A stretch of 41,338 nt of DNA from a virus. A program made the position numbers and the translations under genes. The DNA is taken from positions 1-41,338 of the IMG/VR virus record IMGVR_UViG_3300029319_000127; one strand, given 5' to 3'. This document shows positions 8,036-17,648 of this stretch, piece after piece. Numbering within the stretch: the stretch's first letter is position 1; each line of letters starts with the position of its first letter. The notes below the pieces were generated by a model that saw nothing but the letters and a program-made list of their open reading frames with translations, made no database searches and had not been told where the DNA came from.

Positions 8036-9505
8036 ATGAGTATTACTGCTGGGGGTAACTTAAATAGTGTAGCTATCCCACAAAAACAAGCAACAACTGG
8101 AAATTACTTAGACTTAGCGTCTACAGCTAATCAAGGTTGGGCACAACAATACCTGCCAGACTTGATGGAAAAAGAAGCTGAGGTTTTTGGACCTCGTACA
8201 ATTTCTGGTTTCCTATCACAAGTTGGTGCAGAAGAGGCTATGACTGCTGATCAAGTAGTATGGTCTGAGCAAGGTAGATTACATTTATCTTACAACGCTC
8301 AAATTAAAGACAACAACGCTGGTATTAACGGTGGTGGTGTTAAAATTGAAATATTAACTGATATTGATGGTGCTGATCCAGGAAATAACCACGGTGTAAG
8401 AGTTAACGATACTGTTATCGTTGCTAGTTCTACTGAGGTTATCAAGGGACTAGTTACTGAGGTTTCTACTGTGTTTATTGAGGTTGAGCCTTATGGAGCT
8501 GCAGTTTCTGCTTCTTCTGATGACGATCTTTGTACTGTATTAGTTTATGGTTCTGAATACAACAAAGGTACTAACTACATTTCTGCTGACGGTTCTACTG
8601 CAACTGACAGAAGAGGATCTAATGAGCCTGTGTTTAAGTCTTTCAGTAACAAACCAATTATATTAAAAGATTACTACGAAGTTTCAGGATCTGATGCTTC
8701 TAGAATTGGTTGGGTTGAAGTTTCTTCTGAAAACGGACAATCAGGTTACTTATGGTATTTAAAAGCTGAGTCTGACACTAGAGCTCGTTTTACTGACTAT
8801 TTAGAAATGGCAATGTTAGAAGGTGAATTAACTTCTTCTGATGATGCTGCTGATTTCTTAAGCTCTAACGATGCTTACCACGGTACACAAGGTTTATTTG
8901 CTGCTATTACTGATAGAGGTAATTTAACTTCTGGTGTAACTGGTGTAAACGCTGCTACTGATTTAGCTGAGTTCGATGCAATCTTAGCTGAGTTTGATAA
9001 GCAAGGTGCTATTGAAGAATACATGATGTTTGTTAATAGATCAACTAGCTTAGCTATTGATGATATGTTAGCTTCTATGAACTCTTACGGAGCTGGTGGT
9101 ACTTCTTACGGAGTATTTAACAATTCTGAAGATATGGCATTAAATTTAGGTTTCACTGGTTTCAGAAGAGGTTCTTATGACTTCTACAAGTCTGACTTCA
9201 GATACTTAAATGACAAAGCTACAAGAGGTGGTATAAATAGTATTGCTGGAGCTAATGCAATTAGAGGTGTCATGATTCCTGCTGGTACTTCTTCAGTTTA
9301 TGACCAAACTGTTGGACAAAGCATGAAGAGACCTTTCTTACATGTAAGATATAGAGCTTCACAAACTGATGACCGAAGAATGAAAACTTGGGTTACTGGT
9401 TCTGTTGGTGCTTCTACATCTGCTTTAGATGCAATGCAACTGCACATGCTATCTGAGAGATGTTTAATTACTCAAGGTGCTAATAACTTCATGTTAATGA
9501 AGTAA
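8036..9505 (+). CDS. Major capsid protein
   Basis: A 489-residue protein in the expected place after portal and scaffold, and before a strong terminator. The N-terminus has a long arm (about 1-60) with LMEKEAEVFGPRTISGFLSQ. Residues 80-190 form a beta-rich, Gly/Asp/Ser-rich region that may be an insertion, including VRVNDTVIVASSTEVIKGLV. From about 200 the chain returns to a mixed fold with KPIILKDYYEVSGSDAS, IGWVEVSSENGQSGYLWYL and ARFTDYLEMAMLEG, then a helical domain and a conserved-looking C-terminus. This layout is compatible with an HK97-type capsid fold; that fold is inferred, not seen. Codons are more GC-rich and regular than in the neighbours, as expected for the most highly expressed virion gene. 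Confidence 0.85.
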   Translation: MSITAGGNLNSVAIPQKQATTGNYLDLASTANQGWAQQYLPDLMEKEAEVFGPRTISGFLSQVGAEEAMTADQVVWSEQGRLHLSYNAQIKDNNAGINGGGVKIEILTDIDGADPGNNHGVRVNDTVIVASSTEVIKGLVTEVSTVFIEVEPYGAAVSASSDDDLCTVLVYGSEYNKGTNYISADGSTATDRRGSNEPVFKSFSNKPIILKDYYEVSGSDASRIGWVEVSSENGQSGYLWYLKAESDTRARFTDYLEMAMLEGELTSSDDAADFLSSNDAYHGTQGLFAAITDRGNLTSGVTGVNAATDLAEFDAILAEFDKQGAIEEYMMFVNRSTSLAIDDMLASMNSYGAGGTSYGVFNNSEDMALNLGFTGFRRGSYDFYKSDFRYLNDKATRGGINSIAGANAIRGVMIPAGTSSVYDQTVGQSMKRPFLHVRYRASQTDDRRMKTWVTGSVGASTSALDAMQLHMLSERCLITQGANNFMLMK

Positions 9506-9517
9506 ACTATTTATTAA

Positions 9518-9550
9518 GGATCGAGGCTTCGGCCTCGACCCTTTCTTTTT
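9518..9550 (+). terminator. UUCG hairpin terminator after the capsid gene
   Basis: A perfect 7-bp stem TCGAGGC (9521-9527) / GCCTCGA (9532-9538) closes a TTCG loop. Two more pairs at the base (GG 9518-9519 with CC 9540-9541) are separated from it by one A/C mismatch. It is followed by CTTTCTTTTT (9541-9550). A C(UUCG)G tetraloop is exceptionally stable, and a GC-rich hairpin then a U run is the standard intrinsic terminator. It lies 12 bp after the capsid stop and probably ends or attenuates the head-gene transcript, or protects its 3' end. Confidence 0.85.
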
Positions 9551-9574
9551 ATTAATTTTATTATATATTATATT

Positions 9575-10393
9575 ATGGCAAAAAAACAAAAAACACAAGA
9601 GGTAGAGGTACCTGTTGTTGAAACACCAGTTGTTGAAACACCAAAACCTAAAAAAGTTGAACCTGCAAAACCAAAGTGGGAAATAAAAGACAGAATGTAT
9701 CATCTTACTAAAAATTTAAAACCTCTGTCTTACTCTATAAAATCAGCTAATATATACTATTTTGACGAAGAACTAGGCTACGAAAGAGAATTAAAATATT
9801 GTCAAAATCAAAAAACTTGTTTTGTAGACGAGATGAAAGGTGATCAAAGATTAGAGCATATTATTTTTAGAAACGGAACATTATTTGTTCCTAAAAACAA
9901 AACTGTTTTGCAAAAATTATTGTCTTTGTACCACCCTCATAATGGTAATATTTTTTATGAATGGAAGCCTGAAGCTAAAGCTGCTAGCGATATAGAAACG
10001 TTAGAATTAGAAGCCGATGCAATAATAGTCGCTAGAGATATGGATATTGATATGGCAGAAGCAATCATGCGTGTAGAAAAAGGATCTAGCGTATCTAAGT
10101 TAAGTTCTAAGGAGCTTAAACGTGATTTATTAGTATTTGCTAGAAACAACCCTGCTTTGTTCTTAGAATTAGCAACTGATGACAACGTTCAACTTAGAAA
10201 CTTTGGTATCAAAGCCACAGAACTTGGTATTATAAAGTTAAGTAATGATCAAAGAAACTTTTTATGGGGATCAAACGATAGACCTATAATGACAGTTCCT
10301 TTTGATGAACATCCATACACCGCTCTAGCACATTGGTTTAAAACTGATGAAGGTATGGAGATATATTCAAATATAGAAAAAAGATTAAATTAA
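9575..10393 (+). CDS. Post-capsid protein of unknown function
   Basis: A 272-residue protein placed alone between two UNCG-loop hairpins. Residues 1-35 are a disordered Pro/Val/Lys/Glu tail with a repeated VVETP unit (VVETPVVETPKPKK). Residues 36-130 look beta-rich (MYHLTKNLKPLSYSIKSANI, FRNGTLFVPKNKT). Residues 135-272 look helical, with IETLELEADAIIVARDMDID and ELATDDNVQLRNFGIKATEL. There is no signal peptide or membrane segment. Genes just after the capsid gene often encode head-completion or decoration proteins, and this may be one, but I do not recognise the family. The leader ending TTATATATTATATTATG closely resembles that of the scaffold-like gene. Confidence 0.75.
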   Translation: MAKKQKTQEVEVPVVETPVVETPKPKKVEPAKPKWEIKDRMYHLTKNLKPLSYSIKSANIYYFDEELGYERELKYCQNQKTCFVDEMKGDQRLEHIIFRNGTLFVPKNKTVLQKLLSLYHPHNGNIFYEWKPEAKAASDIETLELEADAIIVARDMDIDMAEAIMRVEKGSSVSKLSSKELKRDLLVFARNNPALFLELATDDNVQLRNFGIKATELGIIKLSNDQRNFLWGSNDRPIMTVPFDEHPYTALAHWFKTDEGMEIYSNIEKRLN

Positions 10394-10399
10394 TCAAAC

Positions 10400-10438
10400 T
10401 GTAGGAGCGTTCGCCCTACGGGGCGATCGCAAACTACA
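10400..10438 (+). promoter_or_regulatory. Long UACG-loop RNA hairpin in the intergenic leader
   Basis: Three nested stems fill most of the 55-bp gap. TGTAG (10400-10404) pairs with CTACA (10434-10438), GCG (10407-10409) with CGC (10428-10430), and TCGCCC (10411-10416) with GGGCGA (10421-10426). They close a TACG loop (10417-10420). There is a T/T mismatch and a small purine internal loop. C(UACG)G belongs to the stable UNCG tetraloop class. No U run follows on the + strand; ATAAAAAAATATG of the next gene comes instead. It is therefore more likely an RNA-processing or stability element, or a 5'-leader structure, than a simple terminator. Confidence 0.6.
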
Positions 10439-10448
10439 ATAAAAAAAT

Positions 10449-11225
10449 ATGGATTTCGGTATAAATATAGATAAAGTTTATCAAAAAGTTTTAGCAATAG
10501 CTAACAAAGAGCAAAGAGGTTATATAACACCTCAAGAATTTAATTTATTTGCAGATCAAGCACAAATGAATATATTTGAGCAATATTTTTTTGATATAAA
10601 TCAATTTAACAGAGTGCCTGGTAATCAAACTGATTTTTCTGACCCATTGTCTGGTTTAGAAGAAAAAATAAGCTTTTTTAAAAAAAGACAAGAACCTTTA
10701 ACTTTAGCCAATGACTTTGGAGATGTATTTTTAAATGATTACATATTTGACATGTTTAAGCTTGGCACTGTTTATAGAAGATATAAAAATGGAAGTTTAA
10801 AAACAGTAGATCCTATAAGTTCTTTTGAAGAATATAGGCAAATAACTTCTAGCAAATTATTAGCACCTACCGAACTTTATCCTAAATATATAAGGTATTA
10901 TGCAGAGTCAAGTCTTGATACAACGAAAGACAGGATTAAAATATCACCATATTCTGGATTAAAAGATTTAGAAACTCAAACTGGAAAAAAACAAGTTTTT
11001 GCAGATTATATAAGAAAACCAGCAAAACCTAATTGGAGTTACGTTGTAGTAAATGAACAAGCATTATACGACTCGACAACTTCTGATGATTTCGAACTAC
11101 ACAAGTCTGAAGAAAACAATTTAATATTTAAAATATTACAATTAGCAGGTATAACTATAGATATTAACTTATATCAAGTTGCTGCTCAAGAAGAAATTAA
11201 AAATATACAACAAGAAAAAGCGTAA
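10449..11225 (+). CDS. Probable head-tail connector/neck protein
   Basis: A 258-residue protein without membrane segments. Its N-terminus (IDKVYQKVLAIANKEQRGYI, then TPQEFNLFADQAQMNIFEQY) is helical. The middle is mixed, with FLNDYIFDMFKLGTVYRR and YPKYIRYYAESS, and the C-terminus is helical with ILQLAGITIDINLYQVAAQE. The helical QMNIFEQYF start followed by a beta region and a closing helix suits ring or adaptor proteins that sit under the portal. Together with the next gene, 3 bp downstream, it occupies the place of neck genes between capsid and tail-tip genes. The assignment is by context and general pattern, not by a signature motif. Translation starts just after the UACG hairpin. Confidence 0.5.
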   Translation: MDFGINIDKVYQKVLAIANKEQRGYITPQEFNLFADQAQMNIFEQYFFDINQFNRVPGNQTDFSDPLSGLEEKISFFKKRQEPLTLANDFGDVFLNDYIFDMFKLGTVYRRYKNGSLKTVDPISSFEEYRQITSSKLLAPTELYPKYIRYYAESSLDTTKDRIKISPYSGLKDLETQTGKKQVFADYIRKPAKPNWSYVVVNEQALYDSTTSDDFELHKSEENNLIFKILQLAGITIDINLYQVAAQEEIKNIQQEKA

Positions 11226-11228
11226 CAT

Positions 11229-12554
11229 ATGGGATTAATAAATCAAACACAAAGAGAGTATTATGAAGGCGTTGACGGCATACAAAATAGTGGTGATGAA
11301 ATTTTTGGAGGGTATCAATTTGTTAGTTTAGAAGACGTCATAAATCAGTTTATGGTTGTATATGTTGGTGAAGATAAATTAATAACTAAAGCTAGAAAAA
11401 CAGATGTGCAATTTCATGCAATGAGAGCTTTACAAGAATTATCTTTTGATACTTTTAAATCTTCTAAAGCAATAGAGATGGTTGTTCCAGCTACACTTCA
11501 AATGCCTTTACCTATTGATTATGTAAATTATACATCATTATCTTATATTGATGAAGCTGGTATTAAAAGAAAATTACAACCTGTCTCTAAAACATCTAAT
11601 CCAATTGCTTATCAACAAAATTCAGACGGTTCTTTTAAGTTTGAAACTAATAGTTATATTAAAAATGTTATAGGTGGTAATCAATACGAAGAGTATGGTA
11701 TTACTAAAAGTGGTAAAACAACTCCTGCAATTGGAACTGGTGATGTAAAGTCTGATAATTTATTACCTAAATTTGTTAAAGAAACAAGAATTGCTGTTAC
11801 TAACACTAGTGGTTATCAAGACAGTGAGCTTTCTTACGGTCCTGGAAGTGAAATGCAAATGAACTTTTATAATTCTAATCATGACATAGAAGTTGGTATG
11901 ACTATATTCGCGCCAGGTATATTGCCAAACACAACAGTTGCTTCTGTTGGTGATTCTACAAGTAGTAATTATCCTGGTATGGGTATAACAATGACAAATC
12001 CTATTTACGAAGAATTTTTGCTTAACGGGTCTGGAGCAAACGGTTATCCTGAAAACACGCAAATACTAGGTGAAGAAGTTATATTTGTTGATTTACATAA
12101 ACAATCTACTGCTTGGAAAAACTATAAGTCTCATACATCTGTAACAACAACTGACGATTACGAAGATGATACTGAGTGGGTAAATGAAGGTCAAAGATAT
12201 GGTATTGATCCTCAGTATGCGCAAAACAATGGTTCGTATTATATAGACAACAACACAGGTTTAATACACTTTAGTTCTTTTATAAACGGAAAAACAATTG
12301 TACTAGATTATTTAAGCGATAGTCTAGGTACTGACGCTGAAATGCAAGTTCATAAATTTGCAGAAGAAGCAATGTACAAGTGTATAGCATACGCAATATT
12401 AGCTGGTAAAAGAAACATACCTGAGTATATAATTAATAGACTTAGAAAAGAAAAGTTTGCCACAACTAGAAAAGCAAAACTAAGATTATCAAATTTAAAA
12501 TTAGAAGAATTAACTCAAGTACTTAGAGGTAAATCTAAGTTGATTAAACACTAA
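11229..12554 (+). CDS. Probable head-closure/adaptor virion protein
   Basis: A 441-residue protein. Its N-terminal domain has QFMVVYVGEDKLITKARKTD, VQFHAMRALQELSFDTFKS and a strand pair with MPLPIDYVNYTSLSYID. A helix, a VP..L.MPLP.DYVNY-type strand and a Tyr-rich hairpin are the pattern I associate with neck or tail-completion proteins of marine and crAss-like phages. The middle (about 190-275) holds a Gly/Asn/Thr-rich beta module with EVGMTIFAPGILPNTTV. The C-terminus (about 370-441) is helical and basic (IAYAILAGKRNIPEYIINRL). It lies 3 bp after the previous neck-like gene and 3 bp before the nozzle-like gene. Specific function is inferred from position. Confidence 0.55.
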   Translation: MGLINQTQREYYEGVDGIQNSGDEIFGGYQFVSLEDVINQFMVVYVGEDKLITKARKTDVQFHAMRALQELSFDTFKSSKAIEMVVPATLQMPLPIDYVNYTSLSYIDEAGIKRKLQPVSKTSNPIAYQQNSDGSFKFETNSYIKNVIGGNQYEEYGITKSGKTTPAIGTGDVKSDNLLPKFVKETRIAVTNTSGYQDSELSYGPGSEMQMNFYNSNHDIEVGMTIFAPGILPNTTVASVGDSTSSNYPGMGITMTNPIYEEFLLNGSGANGYPENTQILGEEVIFVDLHKQSTAWKNYKSHTSVTTTDDYEDDTEWVNEGQRYGIDPQYAQNNGSYYIDNNTGLIHFSSFINGKTIVLDYLSDSLGTDAEMQVHKFAEEAMYKCIAYAILAGKRNIPEYIINRLRKEKFATTRKAKLRLSNLKLEELTQVLRGKSKLIKH

Positions 12555-12557
12555 TAC

Positions 12558-15500
12558 ATGGCAAGAATAAATAATGTTTTTAGTCAAGGTAAAATGAATA
12601 AAGACCTTGATGAAAGAATAATACCTAACGGCGAATATAGAGACGCAATGAATATACAGCTTTCTACTTCAGATGGCTCAGACGTTGGTGTTATACAAAA
12701 CTTATTAGGTAATCAGCTTTTGTCAAGTAATATAAATATTGATAACGGTGTTTGTGTTGGTACTGTTGTAGACGAAAAAGACAACGCTATCTATTGGTTT
12801 GTTACAGACAACAATAGAGATATGATATTGCGATATAAAAACGGTTTGACAACAACTGTTTTTAACGATCCTAGCAGGCAAGTTTTAAAGTTTAATCAAG
12901 ATAATATTATAACAGGTATAAACATACTTGATGATTTTTTATTTTGGACTGATAATGAATATGAGCCTAAAAAAATACATATACAAAGATCAATAGGTGG
13001 TACTACTCAAGTCATTAGTGATCAAACAAAGTTAGTTGTAAATAATTTACCAACTGCTACAGACGTAACAGAAGATCACATTACTGTTATAAAAAAATCC
13101 CCTAAATATCCACCTGTTTTAGAAATGTCAGATGGTAGACGAGAAGGTTTAATTTCGGCTACTTTAAACTTTGATTTTACTAATTTACAAGTTGGAGATC
13201 AAATTACTTTTAATGACCATGATTTAGGTACTCCTGGCACACAAAACAACTGGAACGTAGATGATATTTTAGTGTTGCAAAGTTATGAAGATAACGTGCC
13301 TTTAGTTCCTTTAGAAGAGTTTGAAATTAAATTACAAATAACTCAAGTTAATGTTGTAAATACTTCACCTCCTGTTGGATTGCCAACTTTAGACGTAGAC
13401 TATACAGCTGAAATAATAAGTATTTCTTCTACAACACCAATTGGTATAGACGCTGTAACTGGACTAGCACCTTTTTTTGTAATAGATTTATTTGATCCTA
13501 CCGAAAAAATATTTGAATTTAAGTTTCCAAGATTTGCATATAGATGGAAATATGAAGACAAAGAATATTCTACTTTTTCACCTTTCTCAGAAGTAGCTTT
13601 TTTACCTGGTCCTTTTGATTATCACCCTAAAAAAGGTTTTAATCTTGGTATGGTAAACAACTTATCACAACTTTTTATTAAAGAATTTGTAACATCAGAC
13701 ATACCAGAAGATGTTGTTGCTATAGATATATTATACAAAGAGTCTAACTCTGCAAATGTATATATTGTAGATACTTTAAGAAAAGACGATCCTTTTATAA
13801 ACGCAATCCCATACAGTAATACTTCTAACGCGTGGACATATCAAAATTTATATGACGGTGTTAATTCAATACAAAGAGATGGTAAGTATGAAATTAAATC
13901 AGAAACAATTTACGCTACGTTACCTTCAAATCAACTTTTAAGAGCTTATGATACCGTGCCTAGAAAAGCTTTGGCACAAGAAATAACAGGTAATAGATTA
14001 GTGTATGGTAACTATGTACAAAACTATGATTTAGACAATTTAGTTGCTAGTTTTAATGTTGGATTAAGTACTTTTGAAAATGTTGAATATTCTCAACAAC
14101 CTTCGGGTTCTATAGTAAATACACCTAACAAATCTTTAAAGTCTATAAGAGACTATCAAATAGGTGTTGTGTACTTAGATGAATATGGTAGACAAACACC
14201 TATACTAAGTAGTAATACTGGTATAAAAAAATTATCAAAAAATGACGGTGATAATTATAATCAGTTTAAAGTTCAATGTAAGCACGATCCACCTGCCTTT
14301 GCTAAAAGATTTAAATTTTACATAAAAGAAACTTCTAACGAATATTATAATTTAGCTTTAGATCGTTATTATGATTCTGAAGATGACAATATATGGCTTT
14401 CATTTCCATCGTCAGATAGAAATAAAGTTGATATAGACACATTTTTAATATTGAAAAAAGGTACTGAATCAAATGATTTAGTTACTGAAGAAGCTAGATA
14501 TAAAGTATTAGCTATAGAAAACGAAGCTCCAGATTATATAAAAAGAAACGAACTTGCTTTAGGTAAAGAGTTTCACAATAATACTACTAACGATATATTT
14601 ACTCAAGATACTAATAACTTTCCATTACAATCAAGAAATTCTTTTAGTATTAATTACGAGCCTTTTGAAAATAGTAGTTTAGATAATTTACATAAATTAT
14701 TACAAGGATTAAATGCTAAAGAAGAAATACAAGTTTATTTTGAAAATACGTCTACGCAGCAAACTTCAAGAAAATATAGGGTAACAAATATATCTGCTAC
14801 AATAGATGCTAGTACTGGAAATCCTACACCTGGTACTCAAGTTACTTTTCAATTAGACTCAGACTTAGAAAGCGATGTTAATTTTATATATGACGAGTCA
14901 AATTTACAAATAAAAAACGTTGTAAATATTTCTTTTGAAAAAGTTATTGTTGAAAACAGTCCAGAGTTTGATGGTAGATTTTTTGTAAAAATATACACTG
15001 ACGATATTATTAAAAAGTATTTAGATCCAGCTATAACTGCTGAAACGAAGTATAGAACTTTATCATCAAGAAAAATATATTATAGAAGTTCAGACTTTTT
15101 AGATTTACACTCTGGTGGTCAAACAAGTTTAAGTGGTGACAATTATCATAACAATGGGGTTTTAGCAAGTAATTTTTTAGCAGACACTGGCAGTAGTAAT
15201 CAAAGTGATTTATATGATTATTGGTATAAATTTTGTGCTTATGCAAGGCAAAACAGAACTCACACTACGTCTGATAGAATAAGTAACACTGAAACAGTCA
15301 CAGCAGGCACTTATCAAGATGTTTGGTTTATAAATGATTACAATTGGAATCACCCTACACAAAACAGCGGTATTACTGATACTTCTGGTAGCTTTAGTAG
15401 TGACGATCATACTACTGGTAGCTCAAACTACACTCAAAATAAACAGGCAAATGGTATAGAGTCGTGGACAAATACTTCTAGAATAGAAATATCAATAACA

Positions 15501-17645
15501 GGTTTAGAGCCAGATCCTGATGAAATAAATTCTTCAGCTTCAAATCCTTATTATTCAAACCCAAATCCAAACAATGGTAGTGCAAATGCACTCGGTTGGA
15601 ACTCAGGTAATGCTTCTATATATAACGTTGGTGAAGGAAATAAAAACGAGTTGTTTACTGGCGAAGAAAGTTTTGTTAATTCTTTACAAGTTGGTAAAAA
15701 ATTAAGATGGGCTGAAGATCCAACCGGAACTATTTATACTGTAACATCAGTAACTAGAAGATATTTATTAGAGTATCAAGGTAATAAAAGTAATGCTAAT
15801 AATGGTGCATATAGAAGACCTGAAAACTTTACAACGTCGTGGGTAATGTACTTAGACAAGCCTATAGCTTGGGATCCTATTTCACCTACTGATGGCCAAG
15901 AGCCTATGAACGGCTTTTCACCAAATACAAATCCATATGCTGCTCTTGCAGTTGATGGTAGTAGTATTACACCTAGTTCTGGCGTTACTTGGAACGGTAT
16001 TAAAATAGCTCAAGGATATACACTTGAAGCTGTTGAACCTATATACGACGATAAAGTTATGCCTACTAATCCTAGTATATTTGAAACTGAGCCAAAAGAA
16101 AACATAGATTTAGATATATACTACGAGGCAAGTCCAGAGTTTCCTATAATACTTGACGAGCAAAGTTTACCTAATATTATTAAAATAGGATCAGTAGTAA
16201 CTGTGCCAGCTTGGAATACCACAGCTAATTTAGGTGCTGGACAAGCTACGTTAACTGCTTTTCAACCAGCGCCAGTTTTAGGAACTGTTTTATTTGAAAT
16301 TTCTAATCCAAATTTAACAGGATTTAATTTGCCTGCAAATACTATTTTACAATTTACAAGCGAAGGCAAAACGACAAATTTACAAACTCAAATGCCGACA
16401 AGTATAGGTAGTATTCCAGGTAAAGTTTATGTATTTATGAAATTAAACTTGCATGACTCTCCAATAGAGCTTGATTGGTTTAATTGCTATAGCTTTGCAA
16501 ATGGAGTTGAGTCTAATAGAGTTAGGGATAATTTTAATGCTGTTACTATAGATAAAGGAGCTATTGTATCAACAACGTTAGACGATCAAAATCTTTACAA
16601 TGAAGACAGGAAAACAAATGGTTTAATATTTTCTGGAATATATAATTCAATAGGTGGTATAAATGAGTTAAATCAATTTATACAAGCTGAAAAAATTACA
16701 AAAGATATAAACCCAACTTATGGTAGCGTTCAAAAATTATTTAGTAGAAACACTGATTTAATAACTTTTTGTGAAGATAGAGTTATAAAAATATTAGCAA
16801 ATAAAGACGCTATATTTAACGCAGACGGCAACCCGCAATTAACAGCAAATGAAAATGTACTTGGACAAGTAGTGCCTTTTGTTGGTGACTATGGTATATC
16901 ACAAAATCCAGAGTCTTTTGCTAGCGAAAGTTACAGGGCTTATTTTACAGACAAACAACGTGGTGCTGTGCTTAGGCTGTCGATGGATGGTTTAACGCCT
17001 ATATCTAACGATGGAATGAGAGATTACTTTGGAGAAAAGTTAAAAAACACTACACATATAGTTGGTAGTTATGATAACAATAAAGAAGAATATAATTTAA
17101 CAGTGTTATATCAAGGTATTAACACTAGTGATGATTTAAACACTACTGTTAGTTATGATGAAAAAGTAAAAGGCTGGACAAGTTTTAAATCTTTTATATT
17201 AGAAAACGGTTGTAGCATACAAAACGATTATTTTACTTTTAAAAATGGTAATATATATAAGCATCATGTTGACAATACTAATGCTAATGAGTTTTATGGT
17301 ATACAAACTGATTCTAAAGTTGAGTTTGTATTTAATCAAGAACCATCTTTAATAAAATCTTTTAATGCTATAATGTACGAAGGCAGTCAAGGTAAAGTTC
17401 AAAATTTACCAGGCTATGTAGATAATAATCTTTACAGTTATAAAAATTTATACAATAAAGATGGTTGGTATGTAGAGGAAATAATTACAGAAAAATCTAA
17501 AGGTAGTGCTTTAAACTTTTTAGAAAAAGAAGATAAATGGTTCGGTAGTATAAGAGGTAAAAGTGAAGATCAAAATGATATTGACTTGAAAAATTTTTCT
17601 GTTCAAGGTATAGGTAGTATATCAAGTATTAACGTTAATATTTAA
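12558..17645 (+). CDS. Large tail nozzle/stabilisation-like protein
   Basis: A 1695-residue, predominantly beta protein. The N-terminus (MNKDLDER, PNGEYRDAMN, GVIQNLLGN) follows the pattern of podovirus tail nozzle and DNA-stabilisation proteins, which begin with a Pro-Gly-Glu/Asp turn, an Asn-rich strand and a Gly-rich loop. Around residues 1400-1490, ITFCEDRVIKILANKDAIF, VGDYGISQNPESFA and AYFTDKQRGAVLRLSMDG match the later part of that plan, where sheets form a propeller-like tube wall. The middle (about 700-1350) is long and Asn/Ser/Gly-rich and may be an elaboration on the outside of the tail. The expected role is to hold packed DNA in the tail tube and to seat fibres. It is far longer than the T7 or P22 proteins. 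The family link is an inference from short motifs. Confidence 0.6.
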   Translation: MARINNVFSQGKMNKDLDERIIPNGEYRDAMNIQLSTSDGSDVGVIQNLLGNQLLSSNINIDNGVCVGTVVDEKDNAIYWFVTDNNRDMILRYKNGLTTTVFNDPSRQVLKFNQDNIITGINILDDFLFWTDNEYEPKKIHIQRSIGGTTQVISDQTKLVVNNLPTATDVTEDHITVIKKSPKYPPVLEMSDGRREGLISATLNFDFTNLQVGDQITFNDHDLGTPGTQNNWNVDDILVLQSYEDNVPLVPLEEFEIKLQITQVNVVNTSPPVGLPTLDVDYTAEIISISSTTPIGIDAVTGLAPFFVIDLFDPTEKIFEFKFPRFAYRWKYEDKEYSTFSPFSEVAFLPGPFDYHPKKGFNLGMVNNLSQLFIKEFVTSDIPEDVVAIDILYKESNSANVYIVDTLRKDDPFINAIPYSNTSNAWTYQNLYDGVNSIQRDGKYEIKSETIYATLPSNQLLRAYDTVPRKALAQEITGNRLVYGNYVQNYDLDNLVASFNVGLSTFENVEYSQQPSGSIVNTPNKSLKSIRDYQIGVVYLDEYGRQTPILSSNTGIKKLSKNDGDNYNQFKVQCKHDPPAFAKRFKFYIKETSNEYYNLALDRYYDSEDDNIWLSFPSSDRNKVDIDTFLILKKGTESNDLVTEEARYKVLAIENEAPDYIKRNELALGKEFHNNTTNDIFTQDTNNFPLQSRNSFSINYEPFENSSLDNLHKLLQGLNAKEEIQVYFENTSTQQTSRKYRVTNISATIDASTGNPTPGTQVTFQLDSDLESDVNFIYDESNLQIKNVVNISFEKVIVENSPEFDGRFFVKIYTDDIIKKYLDPAITAETKYRTLSSRKIYYRSSDFLDLHSGGQTSLSGDNYHNNGVLASNFLADTGSSNQSDLYDYWYKFCAYARQNRTHTTSDRISNTETVTAGTYQDVWFINDYNWNHPTQNSGITDTSGSFSSDDHTTGSSNYTQNKQANGIESWTNTSRIEISITGLEPDPDEINSSASNPYYSNPNPNNGSANALGWNSGNASIYNVGEGNKNELFTGEESFVNSLQVGKKLRWAEDPTGTIYTVTSVTRRYLLEYQGNKSNANNGAYRRPENFTTSWVMYLDKPIAWDPISPTDGQEPMNGFSPNTNPYAALAVDGSSITPSSGVTWNGIKIAQGYTLEAVEPIYDDKVMPTNPSIFETEPKENIDLDIYYEASPEFPIILDEQSLPNIIKIGSVVTVPAWNTTANLGAGQATLTAFQPAPVLGTVLFEISNPNLTGFNLPANTILQFTSEGKTTNLQTQMPTSIGSIPGKVYVFMKLNLHDSPIELDWFNCYSFANGVESNRVRDNFNAVTIDKGAIVSTTLDDQNLYNEDRKTNGLIFSGIYNSIGGINELNQFIQAEKITKDINPTYGSVQKLFSRNTDLITFCEDRVIKILANKDAIFNADGNPQLTANENVLGQVVPFVGDYGISQNPESFASESYRAYFTDKQRGAVLRLSMDGLTPISNDGMRDYFGEKLKNTTHIVGSYDNNKEEYNLTVLYQGINTSDDLNTTVSYDEKVKGWTSFKSFILENGCSIQNDYFTFKNGNIYKHHVDNTNANEFYGIQTDSKVEFVFNQEPSLIKSFNAIMYEGSQGKVQNLPGYVDNNLYSYKNLYNKDGWYVEEIITEKSKGSALNFLEKEDKWFGSIRGKSEDQNDIDLKNFSVQGIGSISSINVNI

Positions 17646-17648
17646 AAT

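Noticed and set aside
11763-12062. Antisense 99-codon open frame inside the 441-residue virion gene, and similar antisense frames elsewhere (1856-2161, 15031-15246, 25262-25537)
   Set aside because: They lie wholly or almost wholly under well-supported + genes, show Ser/Leu/Ile-rich complement-type composition, and no promoter or start context was seen.
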